This document shows positions 7,046 to 17,700 of a stretch of DNA of 45,506 nucleotides, piece after piece. Numbering within the stretch: position 1 is the first letter of the stretch; every line of letters begins with the position of its first letter. The position numbers were made by a program, and so were the translations under genes. This DNA is from Verrucomicrobiota bacterium. Its GTDB lineage: Bacteria > Verrucomicrobiota > Verrucomicrobiia > Limisphaerales > UBA8199. The stretch lies in the NCBI GenBank assembly GCA_029974925.1, contig JARKQH010000325.1, forward strand, positions 1 to 45,506, given 5' to 3'. The notes under the pieces were generated by a model. The model was not told the DNA's origin. It saw nothing but the letters and a program-made list of their open reading frames with translations, and did no database searches.

Positions 7046-10000
7046 ATGCGTACTATTACAACCCTCATCAACAGCACCCTCCTCTCCGCTTGTCTGTGGA
7101 CCGCGTCCTCCGCTGGCGCGGCCACCATGGTCACCACCAACGTCGTGGGCGGCAACACCGGCTGGAATACCACCGGCATCTGGAAAACCAATGGCGTCGG
7201 AACCGCTGTCACCGGTGTGGTTCCGGGAAACACCTACGAGTGCGCCTTTAACGGGGTGGCTTTTGGGAACAGCACGGCCAACACCCGAATGCGCAACCTC
7301 TACGCGACCACCTCGCCGCTCTTTCAAACCTTTCCCGGCGATTCTCTAACCCTTCACACCAACACCGAGTTTCGGTTCAAACGGATTGACGCCAACAACA
7401 TCCCCACCGTCAATTTCCCCGGCGTGGGCGGCAATCCCGGCCTGATTCTGAACGGGGGCGTGCTCAACGTCGGGGATGACATGGTCATGCCCATTGACGG
7501 AAAGATCTATGCTGTTCCCGGCACGGTGTCCTTCATCTGCCCGGGCGACAACGGCTTGGGATCAACCGCCCGCAACAATCGCACTTTTAACATCCTGGGC
7601 GAGCTGTCGGGTAGCGGCACCCTTTATCTCCTTCAGTCCCCCGCCGTCAATCCCCACCTGATCTCCGGCAACTCGAACACGTTTAGCGGACAGTGGACCA
7701 TCCGGGCCGGCTGGTTGCGAGGCGTGGGCACCAACTCCCTCGGCACCGGAAATATTGTGGTGGACCCCTACGCTGAAGTGCCGCTGGACCCGAACGTGGT
7801 CGCCACCACAACCATTTTTAACGGCCCGGCCATTCTTGAACCCATGTACGATCTGAACAGCCCTGGTACCCTGACTCTCGCCAACGGCGGTCAGATGCGG
7901 CTGCATCAGAATTGCGCCTTCACGGCCGTCACGATTGACGGCATGCCCCTGAGCAGTGGCACCCATTACTATGCCGAGCTGGCCGCGACTTATCCGGCCA
8001 ACTTCCCCGCCGGCGGCTCCGGTGCCATCACCGTCAAGCCCTATGGGCAGCTCCCGGTCATCTTCATCCAGCAGCCTTTGCCGCAAATGGTTTATCAGGG
8101 CAAAACCGCCCGCTTCAGCGCGGTGGCCAGTGGCCCGGGGACGATCTCCTATCAGTGGCGAAAGGGCGGAGTCAATTTGTCGGACGGCGGCAATATCAGT
8201 GGCGCCAACACACCGAGCCTGACGATCAGCAACGTGAGCACCCTCGATGGAGGCAATTACGATGTCGTGGTCTCCAATGGCGTGGACTCCAACACCAGCC
8301 GGGCGGTTCCCCTCACGGTCGTCATCCCCTCCGGCGAGGCTTATGAAGCGGCGGTTCTCGCGGCCAGTCCCGCGGTCTTCTATCGCCTCAATGAAATGGG
8401 CGATCCGCTCACCAATGCGTATGCCTTTGACTTTATCGGCGGGGGGCTGGGCAATTACGGCGCGGCAACTCTCAACGGCTTTAACGCCATCGCCGGTCCG
8501 ACCTCCGCCAGCGGCTTCCCGGGGTTCGCCGCCGGCAACAAGGCCGTTCAAGGCTCGGCCTATGTCGCCGGTTCCCGGGTAACAGTGGCCCCTTGGAATC
8601 TCAACACGAACACGGTGACCATCACGGCTTGGGTTAATCCCAGCACGGTCCAAGCGCCGTCGGTCGGCTTGGTCTTCTGTCGCGGCAGTGGCACGGTGGC
8701 CGGTTTGAACTTCTCCAGCGGTGTGGATGCTCTTGGGAACCGCACTTTGGGTTATACTTGGAATAATGAGTGGGAGACTTACTCGTGGGATTCGGGCATC
8801 GCGCCGCCCTCCGGTCAGTGGTCGTTTGTCGCCCTGGTTGTGAGCCCGACCAGCGCCACGCTCCACCTCATGAACGCAAACGGCTTGCTGGAATCCACCC
8901 GGACCTATGCTCATGTGCCCCAGTCCTTCGCCGGCACCACCTTGATCGGAGACGATCCCGCTGCCGGGGATGGTTCCCGCTCGTTTGCGGGGGTTATTGA
9001 CGACGTGGCGGTCTTCCCCACCTCGCTTTCCAAAGCGCAGTTGGTCGCCCTTTACAGCGCTGCCCTCGGCAGCGCCGCCAACTATGCGCCCGTGATCAGT
9101 CTCCAGCCTGCCTCCCAGTTCCTCTACGCGGGCCAAACCGCCACATTCCGGGTCGCGGGCGGCGGCACCGAACCCCTGACCTATCAATGGAAGAAAGGAG
9201 CGGTTGGCAGCGGTGTTTACGCCAACCTGACCGACGGGGGTAATGTTTCCGGCGCCACGACGGCGACCCTCGTCATCAGCAACATCTCCGCCGCGGACCA
9301 GATGGATTACGTCGTGACTCTTGCCAACTCCCTGGGTTCGGTCACCAGCACCCCGCCGGCGACCCTTACCGTGCTGCCCACGTCGCCTGCGGAAGAAATC
9401 CTCATGGCGGGGGTTTTGCAGCCTGCGGGTTCCGATTGGAACACCCCGGGACACTGGAGCGACGGACTTCCAGCCGCGGACTCGGCGGCGATGAAGCCGG
9501 GCAGCACGTATCGGCTCGTTCCTTCGGGCGGCCTGAACACCCGCCTGCGCACACCGGAGGCTCCCCGCACGGCCATCTTTCCGGGCAGCGTCCTGACGCT
9601 GGATGGCACAGGGGTGTTCACCAACAACTTCGGCACCAACGGCGCCTACACGGAAATCCGGTTCAAACAGCCCAACCCGGGCCGGGTCATTTTCCCCAAA
9701 CTCGTGATGAATGGCGGCCAGCTTGACTCGGGCAACGACGGCATTATTGAAATCGGCGGGTGGATCGAAGTCCGTACCAACACGCCGATTTACAACGACA
9801 GTGGCAACGATCGCGGGTACCTGATCTCCGCCCGCCTGACGGGCGGCGGAACCATCGAGTACTACGGCTACTCGCAAACTGCCTTCCGCTCCAACTACGT
9901 CAACAACCTCAACATCGCCTGCCCCACCAACACTTTCACCGGCAAGTGGAACGTGGTCATGGGCACCCTCCTGGGCACGGCGCCCAATGCCTTGGGCACC

Positions 10001-11605
10001 AATGACATCACTGTGGGCGCCAACGGCGCCCTGCAAACCACTTACGACATCAACAGTCCCAACGCGATGCTCATCCTGGACGGCCGGATGTACCTCCACC
10101 AGAATCACACCTTCAAGAGCGCCATTGTTAACGGCGTGCCGCTGGCCGTGGGCACCCACACCTTCGCCCAGTTGAACGCCGCCTATCCGGCCCAGTTCCC
10201 GGCCACGTGGATGCCTCAGGCAGGCGCGACCAACTACACCTCCGGTTCGGGTAGTATTACCGTGCTGGTTCAGCCCGCGCCCACCATTGTCCAGCAACCG
10301 GTGTCACTCTCCAAGTATCCCACTGAAACCGCTCAATTCACGGTCTTGGCGCAGGGCAACCAGCCGCTGTTCTATCGCTGGCGCAAGGGAGGCCTGCCAC
10401 TCACGGACGGCGGCAACCTCTCTGGCGCCACCACCGCGAGCCTTTCGATCTCCAACATCGTCCCGGCCGACGCCGGCTCGTACGATGTGGTCATCACCAA
10501 CGCCATCGGCTCCGTCACCAGCCTCGTGGCGACGCTGACCGTCCTGCCCACGGGCCCCGCCCTCAACCTCACCCTCGACTATGGCGGCGCCCCCGTCGTG
10601 CAACCGACAGGCGCGGACTGGGACACGCCCAATAGCTGGAGTGATGGCAACCCCGCCTCGCTCTCGGCTCTGGCGAACCCGGGCAGTACCTACACCGTCG
10701 TGCCCGGGGCGCGGCTTCGCACGCCCAACGGCGCCACCAACGCCGTGTTTCCGGGCGACGTCCTGACCGTCGCCGGGGATGGTGTCTTTGCCGAAAACGG
10801 CGCGAACATCGGCGAAATCCGGTTTAAGCACACCAGCCCCGGGGTGGTCTATTTCAAACGCCTGGTCATGAACGGCGGCCAACTGGACAGCGGCAACAAT
10901 GACGTTTGTGTCATCCAAGGCCGCATGGATGTCCTGGCCAATACTCCAATTTACGCCGATAGCGGTGCCGGCCAGGACCGCGGCTGGCGCATCGAAGCGT
11001 GGCTGACCGGCAACGGCAGCATCGAATTCCGCAACGCCACCGCCAACTTCACCGCCAACCTCGACATCGCCGGTACCAGCAATACTTTCTCCGGCACTTG
11101 GAACGTTGTGCGCGGCGTCTTGCTGGGCAGCGCCCCGGGCTCGCTCGGCACGAATCATATCAACGTCGGTGCCACCGGTGCCCTCGAGACGCTCTACGAC
11201 ATCAACAATCCTCACGCTTCCCTGACCTTGGATGGCCAGTTGTTCCTGCACCAAAACCACACCTTCAAAGCCGTCACGGTCGCGGGCACGCCGCTGGCGC
11301 CAGGCACTTACTCGTTTGCCCAGTTGAACAGTGCCTACCCCGCCAACTTCCCGGCCTCATGGCCGATGCAAGTCGGGAGCGCCTTCTCCACCGGCTCGGG
11401 CAGCGTCACGGTCTTGGGCGAGGCTCCGCCGCAAGTGCCGCTCGGATTCTCGTTTGCGGGCGGCAACCTGACCTTGACTTGGTCACAAGGCACTCTGCTT
11501 GAGGCCACCAATGTCACTGGTCCGTGGGTGACCAATAATGCGCCCTCGCCTTTCACGGTGACACCCACGGAACTCCGGAAGTTCTATCGGGTTCAGGTCC
11601 GCTAA
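7046..11605 (+). CDS. Giant secreted modular protein (beta-strand modules, Ig-like, LamG)
   Basis: This predicted 1519-residue exported protein starts with a signal peptide (MRTITTLINSTLL...SSAGAA). ATG 7046 is preferred because GGAG lies 7 bases upstream; ATG 7025 is an in-frame alternative. Domain order by residue is approximate. Module copy 1 spans 27-335, an Ig-like domain 337-425 (YQWRKGG, LTISNV), a LamG/concanavalin-like domain 432-675, a second Ig 681-778, module copy 2 779-1074, a third Ig 1077-1167 and module copy 3 1171-1457. A Verrucomicrobia-style C-terminal segment ends in FYRVQVR. The module carries autotransporter-like beta strands with recurring EIRFK, MNGGQLDSGN, NTFTGKW and LHQNHTFK. 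It is probably a cell-surface or extracellular adhesion or carbohydrate-binding protein; no catalytic residues are evident. Confidence 0.8.
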   Translation: MRTITTLINSTLLSACLWTASSAGAATMVTTNVVGGNTGWNTTGIWKTNGVGTAVTGVVPGNTYECAFNGVAFGNSTANTRMRNLYATTSPLFQTFPGDSLTLHTNTEFRFKRIDANNIPTVNFPGVGGNPGLILNGGVLNVGDDMVMPIDGKIYAVPGTVSFICPGDNGLGSTARNNRTFNILGELSGSGTLYLLQSPAVNPHLISGNSNTFSGQWTIRAGWLRGVGTNSLGTGNIVVDPYAEVPLDPNVVATTTIFNGPAILEPMYDLNSPGTLTLANGGQMRLHQNCAFTAVTIDGMPLSSGTHYYAELAATYPANFPAGGSGAITVKPYGQLPVIFIQQPLPQMVYQGKTARFSAVASGPGTISYQWRKGGVNLSDGGNISGANTPSLTISNVSTLDGGNYDVVVSNGVDSNTSRAVPLTVVIPSGEAYEAAVLAASPAVFYRLNEMGDPLTNAYAFDFIGGGLGNYGAATLNGFNAIAGPTSASGFPGFAAGNKAVQGSAYVAGSRVTVAPWNLNTNTVTITAWVNPSTVQAPSVGLVFCRGSGTVAGLNFSSGVDALGNRTLGYTWNNEWETYSWDSGIAPPSGQWSFVALVVSPTSATLHLMNANGLLESTRTYAHVPQSFAGTTLIGDDPAAGDGSRSFAGVIDDVAVFPTSLSKAQLVALYSAALGSAANYAPVISLQPASQFLYAGQTATFRVAGGGTEPLTYQWKKGAVGSGVYANLTDGGNVSGATTATLVISNISAADQMDYVVTLANSLGSVTSTPPATLTVLPTSPAEEILMAGVLQPAGSDWNTPGHWSDGLPAADSAAMKPGSTYRLVPSGGLNTRLRTPEAPRTAIFPGSVLTLDGTGVFTNNFGTNGAYTEIRFKQPNPGRVIFPKLVMNGGQLDSGNDGIIEIGGWIEVRTNTPIYNDSGNDRGYLISARLTGGGTIEYYGYSQTAFRSNYVNNLNIACPTNTFTGKWNVVMGTLLGTAPNALGTNDITVGANGALQTTYDINSPNAMLILDGRMYLHQNHTFKSAIVNGVPLAVGTHTFAQLNAAYPAQFPATWMPQAGATNYTSGSGSITVLVQPAPTIVQQPVSLSKYPTETAQFTVLAQGNQPLFYRWRKGGLPLTDGGNLSGATTASLSISNIVPADAGSYDVVITNAIGSVTSLVATLTVLPTGPALNLTLDYGGAPVVQPTGADWDTPNSWSDGNPASLSALANPGSTYTVVPGARLRTPNGATNAVFPGDVLTVAGDGVFAENGANIGEIRFKHTSPGVVYFKRLVMNGGQLDSGNNDVCVIQGRMDVLANTPIYADSGAGQDRGWRIEAWLTGNGSIEFRNATANFTANLDIAGTSNTFSGTWNVVRGVLLGSAPGSLGTNHINVGATGALETLYDINNPHASLTLDGQLFLHQNHTFKAVTVAGTPLAPGTYSFAQLNSAYPANFPASWPMQVGSAFSTGSGSVTVLGEAPPQVPLGFSFAGGNLTLTWSQGTLLEATNVTGPWVTNNAPSPFTVTPTELRKFYRVQVR

Positions 11606-11628
11606 GCCGACTATCCGTAAAAACCCCG

Positions 11629-11662
11629 GCGCCCCCGTGAACTATTCAGCTCGCGGGGGCGC
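11629..11662. terminator. GC-rich hairpin between the two giant secreted-protein genes
   Basis: GCGCCCCCG (11629-11637) and CGGGGGCGC (11654-11662) form a perfect 9-bp stem 24 bases after the upstream stop codon. There is no T-run on the plus side, while five T residues follow on the minus side. It may weaken read-through between the two genes or stabilise the first message. Confidence 0.4.
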
Positions 11663-11719
11663 TCTCCCTCATGGTAGGTTGAAGGGGTATTGGTGTCTTG
11701 TGCCGGCACCATCGCCGTT

Positions 11720-14700
11720 ATGTTGAAGAAGTATATCTCGCCCCACGGGTCTTTCCCCTTCGCGCTGACGTTCTTTCTTGCGGCAGGGATTATTCCCACC
11801 CCCGCCGCCAACCTGACCACCACCAACGTGGTTCCGGGCGGTTCGGACTGGAACGCAGCCATCTGGAAAACCAATGGAACCGGCACGCCGGTGGGGCCCC
11901 CCGTTCCGGGCAACACGTACGAGGCAGTCTTTAATGGCGTCAACTTCGGCTACAACAAAAACAACACCCGGCTCCGAAACCCCCTGAGTCCCTCGGTCGT
12001 TACGTTCCCGGGGGACTCGCTCACCCTCAACACCAACACCGAAATCCGCTTCAAACAAGGGTCAGGCGGCCCGCTCCTCCACTTCCCCGGCGTGGGCTCC
12101 AATGCCGGTCTGATCCTGAGGGGCGGCATTCTCAACGCCGGCGACGACCGGGTGTTCACGATCACCGGCCGGGTCGCCGTCGTCTCGCAATCCTACATCT
12201 GTCCTGCTGACGGGGGGGCGGGTCCCGTCCGGCCCCTGCGCGGGTTCAATCTCGCCGGCCAGCTTTCCGGCGGTGGCACAATGGTTATCTTCCAGGCCGG
12301 TACCAATGTGGCTCAGGAGGTCTCTGGCAATGCCAATACCTTCTCTGGTGAATGGGTGGTCAAAGCTGGCTGGCTGCTCGGTTCCGGCATCAATTCTCTC
12401 GGTACCAACAGCATCACCGTGGACCCCAACTACGTCGTGCCGCTTGACCCGAGCATCGCCTATGTTGCGGGCCCGGCGGTGTTCGAGCCCGGCTACGACC
12501 TCAACAGCAGCGGCACGCTCACGCTCGCCAACGGCGGCATGATGCGGTTGCACCAGAATTGCGCCTTCCGGTCGGTGGTGATTGAGGGGAATGTCCTGCC
12601 GCAAGGTTATTACCCTTACGCGAACCTCGCCGCTCTTTACCCCGCCAATTTTCCACCTGGGGGCAGTGGGTCCATTGCCGTGATTCCCCCAGGCGCACCC
12701 TTCTTCACCCGTCAACCGGCGTCGTTCGTCGCCTTCGGGGGTGTCGTGACCCAGTTGGTTGCCGCCGCGCTGGGCAACGCGCCGCTGGCCTATCAGTGGC
12801 AGAAGGGAACCAACGGAGTGTTTGTCAATCTATCCAATACGCCAACGGTCACGGGGGCCCGATCCAATGTGCTCACCTTCTTGAATCTCGACCTGGCCGA
12901 CAGCGGCGATTACCGCCTTGTTGTGACCAACACCATCGCACGCGCCACCAGCCAGGTCGCGACGGTGACCGTCCTGCTGCCGGATTTCTCCCCGCCCTTC
13001 ATCGCCGAGCTAATCCCCGCCCCGGGCTCCCTGCTCGGCAGCTTCACCCAACTGCAGGTCACCTTTAATGAAAACGTGGCTGGTGTCGCCGCGGCCGACC
13101 TCCTTGTCAACTCTGTCCCGGCCACGTCGGTCTCCGGTTCGGGGTCCAATTATGTCTTCAGCTTCCCTCAACCGGCCGCGGGGGCGGTGCAGGTCACCTG
13201 GGATGTTGACCATGCCATCACGGACCTTGCCGGCAATCCCTTCCTCGCCTCGACAGCTTGGACTTATACCGTGGCGGACACCACTCCTCCCGCCGTGGCT
13301 GAAACCTCCCCCGCTCCAAACTCAACCGTGGGCAGCCTCTTCGCCATCCGAATTCTCTTCAATGAACCCGTGACCGGGGTGCTGGCCGCCTCCCTTCGTG
13401 TCAACGGCCTGGCCTGTACGAATGTCACCGGCTTCGGACTTGGCCCCTACGTGTTCAGTTTTCCGCCGCCGGCACCCGGCGTGGTGCAGTTCGCCTGGGC
13501 GCCTGACGCTGGTATTCGCGATGCCTCTTCCAACCTGTTCTTTGGAGAACCCTGGTCGCTGACCCTCGAGCCCGCCGCCGCCGCCGCGCGCACCAACGTT
13601 GTCATCAACGAAATCCTCGCCGCGAACACCGGTGGACTATCCGATGAAGACGGCGAGTTTTCCGACTGGATCGAAATCCATAATCGCGGCTCTCAACCGG
13701 TGAATCTCGCCGGCTGGTCGCTGACCGACAACTCGAGCCAGCCGTCGCTCTGGACTTTTCCGTCAATAACCCTGGCGGGCGGTGAATACCGCATTGTTTT
13801 CGCCTCGGGCAAAGACCGTCGCGATCCCTTCGGGAATCTTCACACCAACTTCCGGCTCGGTTCCAACGGCGAGTATCTCGGCCTTTATGGTCCGGAGTTT
13901 CCTCCAGCCGCAGCCCATGAATACGCGCCCCAATACCCGGAACAGCGCAATAACATCTCCTTTGGCCCTGATGTCAGCGGGGCCCTGCGATACTTTTCCG
14001 TCCCCACTCCCGGCGCGCCCAACGGGACCAGCACGATTACCGGCTTGGTGGCCGACGTGAAATTCAGCGTTGCCAGCGGCTTCTTCAACAACCCCTTCCG
14101 CCTCCATCTCACCACTCGCACCCCTGGCGCGACGATCATTTACACCACCGACGCCAGCGAGCCGCAACTCAGCAGTGGTTTCACCAATGGCCAGCTTTAC
14201 GCCGGACCGCTCACCCTTGCCACCACCACCCCGCTGCGGGCGGCGGCCTTTGCACCAGACCTCCTCCCCTCCCGGGTTACTTCCCGGACTTACTTGTTTG
14301 TCGAGGACATCGTGCGCCAGCCTAACGACCCGCCGGGTTATCCCACCGGCTACGCTTGGACCCCCGTACCCGGCACCGTCCAAAATGGCTCCCTGGCCTA
14401 CTACCAGATGGATCCGGTCATTGTAAATGACCCCCGCTATTCCACCAGTGTCCGCCAAGGGCTCCTCTCCATTCCCACTCTCTCCCTCATTTCCCCGATT
14501 GACGGCCTGTTTGACCCCGATTACGGCATTTACACCCATCCCATGGAACGCGGGCTGGCGTGGGAACGCGCCTGCTCGATGGAACTGATCTTTCCCGGCG
14601 GCGCCGCCGGCATCCAGGCCGATTGCGCCCTGCAAATCCAGGGCGGCACTCAGCGCGATCCAAACAAGAACGCCAAGCACTCCTTCCGTGTCAGCTTCAA

Positions 14701-17700
14701 AGGGGATTATGGCCCGGGCCGGCTGGATTTCCCCGTCTTTCCCGATTCCCCGGTTACCAGCTTTAACACGCTCGTCCTCGATGGCGGCATCAACATGTGG
14801 TGGCACTATGTCGGCGGCGCCACGCCGGCCGACCAGCGTTTCCGCGCCCAATGTGTCCGGGACCAGTTCGCCAGCGACCTCATGATCGCCCTTGGCCAGC
14901 CTTCCTGTTACGGCCGCTTTTTCAACGTTTACCTCAACGGGCTTTACTGGGGTCTGCACTACGTCCACGAGCGGCCCGACGAGGACTTCGCCGCTTCCTG
15001 GCTTGGCGGATCGCCCGCGGATTTTGACGTCCTGCGCATCACCACCGCCGGCCTGGAGATCATTGCCGGAAACGCGGATGCCTGGAATGCCGCCCTCGCG
15101 CTCTCCAACACCGGCCTCACCAACAACACCCAATACGAGGCGCTTCAGCAATACGTGGACGTTGACAACCTCATTGACTACATGATTGTCAACCACTGGA
15201 TCGGCAACGAGGACTGGCCCCACCACAACTGGTATGTCCTTCGCAAGCGCGCCCCCGGCGAAGGATTCAAGTTCATCAGTTGGGACGCCGAACATATTCT
15301 CAAAACCACCAGCGTCAACCGGACCACCGCCAACAACAGCGGCACGCCCGCCCAAATCTATTGGGCCCTGATCAACAACAAGGAGTTCCGTCTCCGCTAC
15401 GCCGACCACCTCCAGCAACATTTCTCTCCCGGCGGCCTGTTTTACACGGACCCGGACCCCGCCGCCGCCCGTTGGGACCCGGCCCAGCCGCACAAAAACG
15501 TCCCCGCTTCCTATTACATGAAGCGAATTCAGGAGATTGACACTGCGATTGTCGCCGAGTCCGCCCGCTGGGGTGGCTACACGCTCACCACCAACTACAC
15601 CCGCGACGACCATTGGCTGCGCGAACTGCACAATCTGCTTGGCTACACCAACAACCCCGGCAACACGGCCAACTGGTTCCCCCTCCGCTCCGGCATTGTG
15701 CTTAACCAGTACAGATCGCTCGGGCTCTTTCCCACCAACGTAACCGCCCCCCTGTTTAGCCTGCCCTCGGGGACGGTTTCCGCCGGTCAGGTCCTCACGA
15801 TTTCCAATGCCGGCCCCAGCGGGGTCGTGTATTACACGACCAACGGAGCCGACCCCCGCACCTATGGAGCGAGCGTGCCCTCTGCTACGGCCCGGCCGTA
15901 CGCTGCGCCTTTAATCTTGAACCAGAGTTGCGTTGTAAAAGCCCGCGTGCTGGACGGCTCCTCCTGGAGCCCCCTTTCGCAGGCCACTTATTCCGTGGCC
16001 AGCTTCGGTGTGCCGGTACGGATTACCGAAATCATGTACAATCCCATCGGGGGTGATGCGTTCGAGTTCCTCGAACTCCAAAATGTGGGGCCCAGCCGCC
16101 TGAACCTTGCCGGCTTCAGCTTCCAAGGCATCACCTTTGTCTTTCCCAGCCCGGCCTACCTCCAGCCCGGCCAGACCCTCGTGCTGGCCTCCGCCGCCAA
16201 TCCCGCCGCGTTTGCCTCGCGCTACCCCGGCGTGGCGGTCTTCGGCTGGTTCGCCGGCAGCCTCTCCAATTCCGGGGAACGCATCGCGCTGCTCGACAGC
16301 GCCGGCGCCACCGTTGTTTCCGTGGATTACAAGGACTCCGCCGGCTGGCCCACGGCCCCGGACGGCCTCGGGTATTCCCTCGAGATCATTGATCCGCATT
16401 CTGACCCCGATGACCCGGCCAACTGGCGCGCCAGCAGCGCGCTGAACGGCTCACCGGGTGTCGGCCCCTCTCCTGCCGCCTTGCCCGCGGTGCGCCTCAA
16501 TGAGTTAATGGCCGACAACCTTGGCGCTGTAACCAACGGCGGCCTGTTCCCGGACTGGGTGGAGATTCACAATGCTTCGCCAGCGGCTGCTTCGCTGGCA
16601 AATTGGAGTCTTAGCGATGGGGGCAATCCACGCAAATTCGTGTTCCCGCCTGACACCAGCATTCCTGCCAACGGTTTCCTGGTGGTGTGGTGCGATACAG
16701 CCACCAATGCCCCCGGCCTCCACGCCGGCTTCGCGCTCGGTCGAAAGGGTGAATTCCTCGCCCTCTACGACGCCCAAACCAACCGGGTGGACGCGCTCTC
16801 GTTTGGCCTGCAACTGCCCAACGGCAGCATTGGCCGCGTCGGCCCTGCGGGAGCCTGGGCGCTGACCCTTCCCACGCCCGGCAGCCCGAATCTGGCCGCG
16901 CCCGTTACGCTCACCAACCTCGTCATCAATGAATGGCTCGCCAATGCGGCCCCCGGCGGCTCTGACTGGCTCGAACTCTACAACAGCTCTCCCAGCCTGC
17001 CCGCGGCTCTGGACGGCATCGCGTTTGGCACGAGCAACGCCATCTTCCATTTCAAGTCCCTCTCTTTCATCCCCCCGCTCCAGTTCATCCAGCTTTTCGC
17101 CGATGAAGCGCCAGGCAAAGACCACCTCGACTTCACCCTCAAAGCCGGGGGGGATGCCATCACCCTTTTTGCCGCTTCCGGCCAGGTGCTCGATACGGTC
17201 AGTTTCGGGCCGCAAATCGAAGGTGTTTCCGAAGGCCGCCTTCCCAACGGCTCCTCGACCCTTGTCTCTTTCCCGCTGACCCCCAGCCCCGGCGCCAGCA
17301 ATTACGTGATCGCGTATTCGGGGCCGCTCCTGAACGAAATCATGGCGCGGAACACCGGCAGCCTCTACGATCCGCGTGGCAACACGCCCGACTGGATTGA
17401 AATTTACAATCCCGGCGCCTCCCCCTTCGACCTCGGCGGCATGAGCCTCACCACTGACCCCGCCAACCCCGCCAAATGGACCTTCCCCGCCGGCACGACG
17501 CTCAATCCCGGCGCGTTCCTCCTCGTCTGGTGCGACGCGGACCACCCCGCTTCCACCACCGCCGGACCCGATATGAACACCGGTTTCGCCCTTTCGGCCG
17601 ACGGTGAGTCCGTTTACCTCTTTGACCCGGCCCGCCGCCTTGCCGACTCGATTGCCTTCGGGTTCCAGATATCCAACCGTTCCATCGGTCGCTCCGGAGG

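Noticed and set aside
7562-10297. 911-residue minus-strand ORF opposite the first secreted giant
   Set aside because: It mirrors the repetitive plus-strand gene, whose signal peptide and domains are clear. ORFs 10304..11260, 13763..15631 and 16505..18433 minus are likewise shadows.
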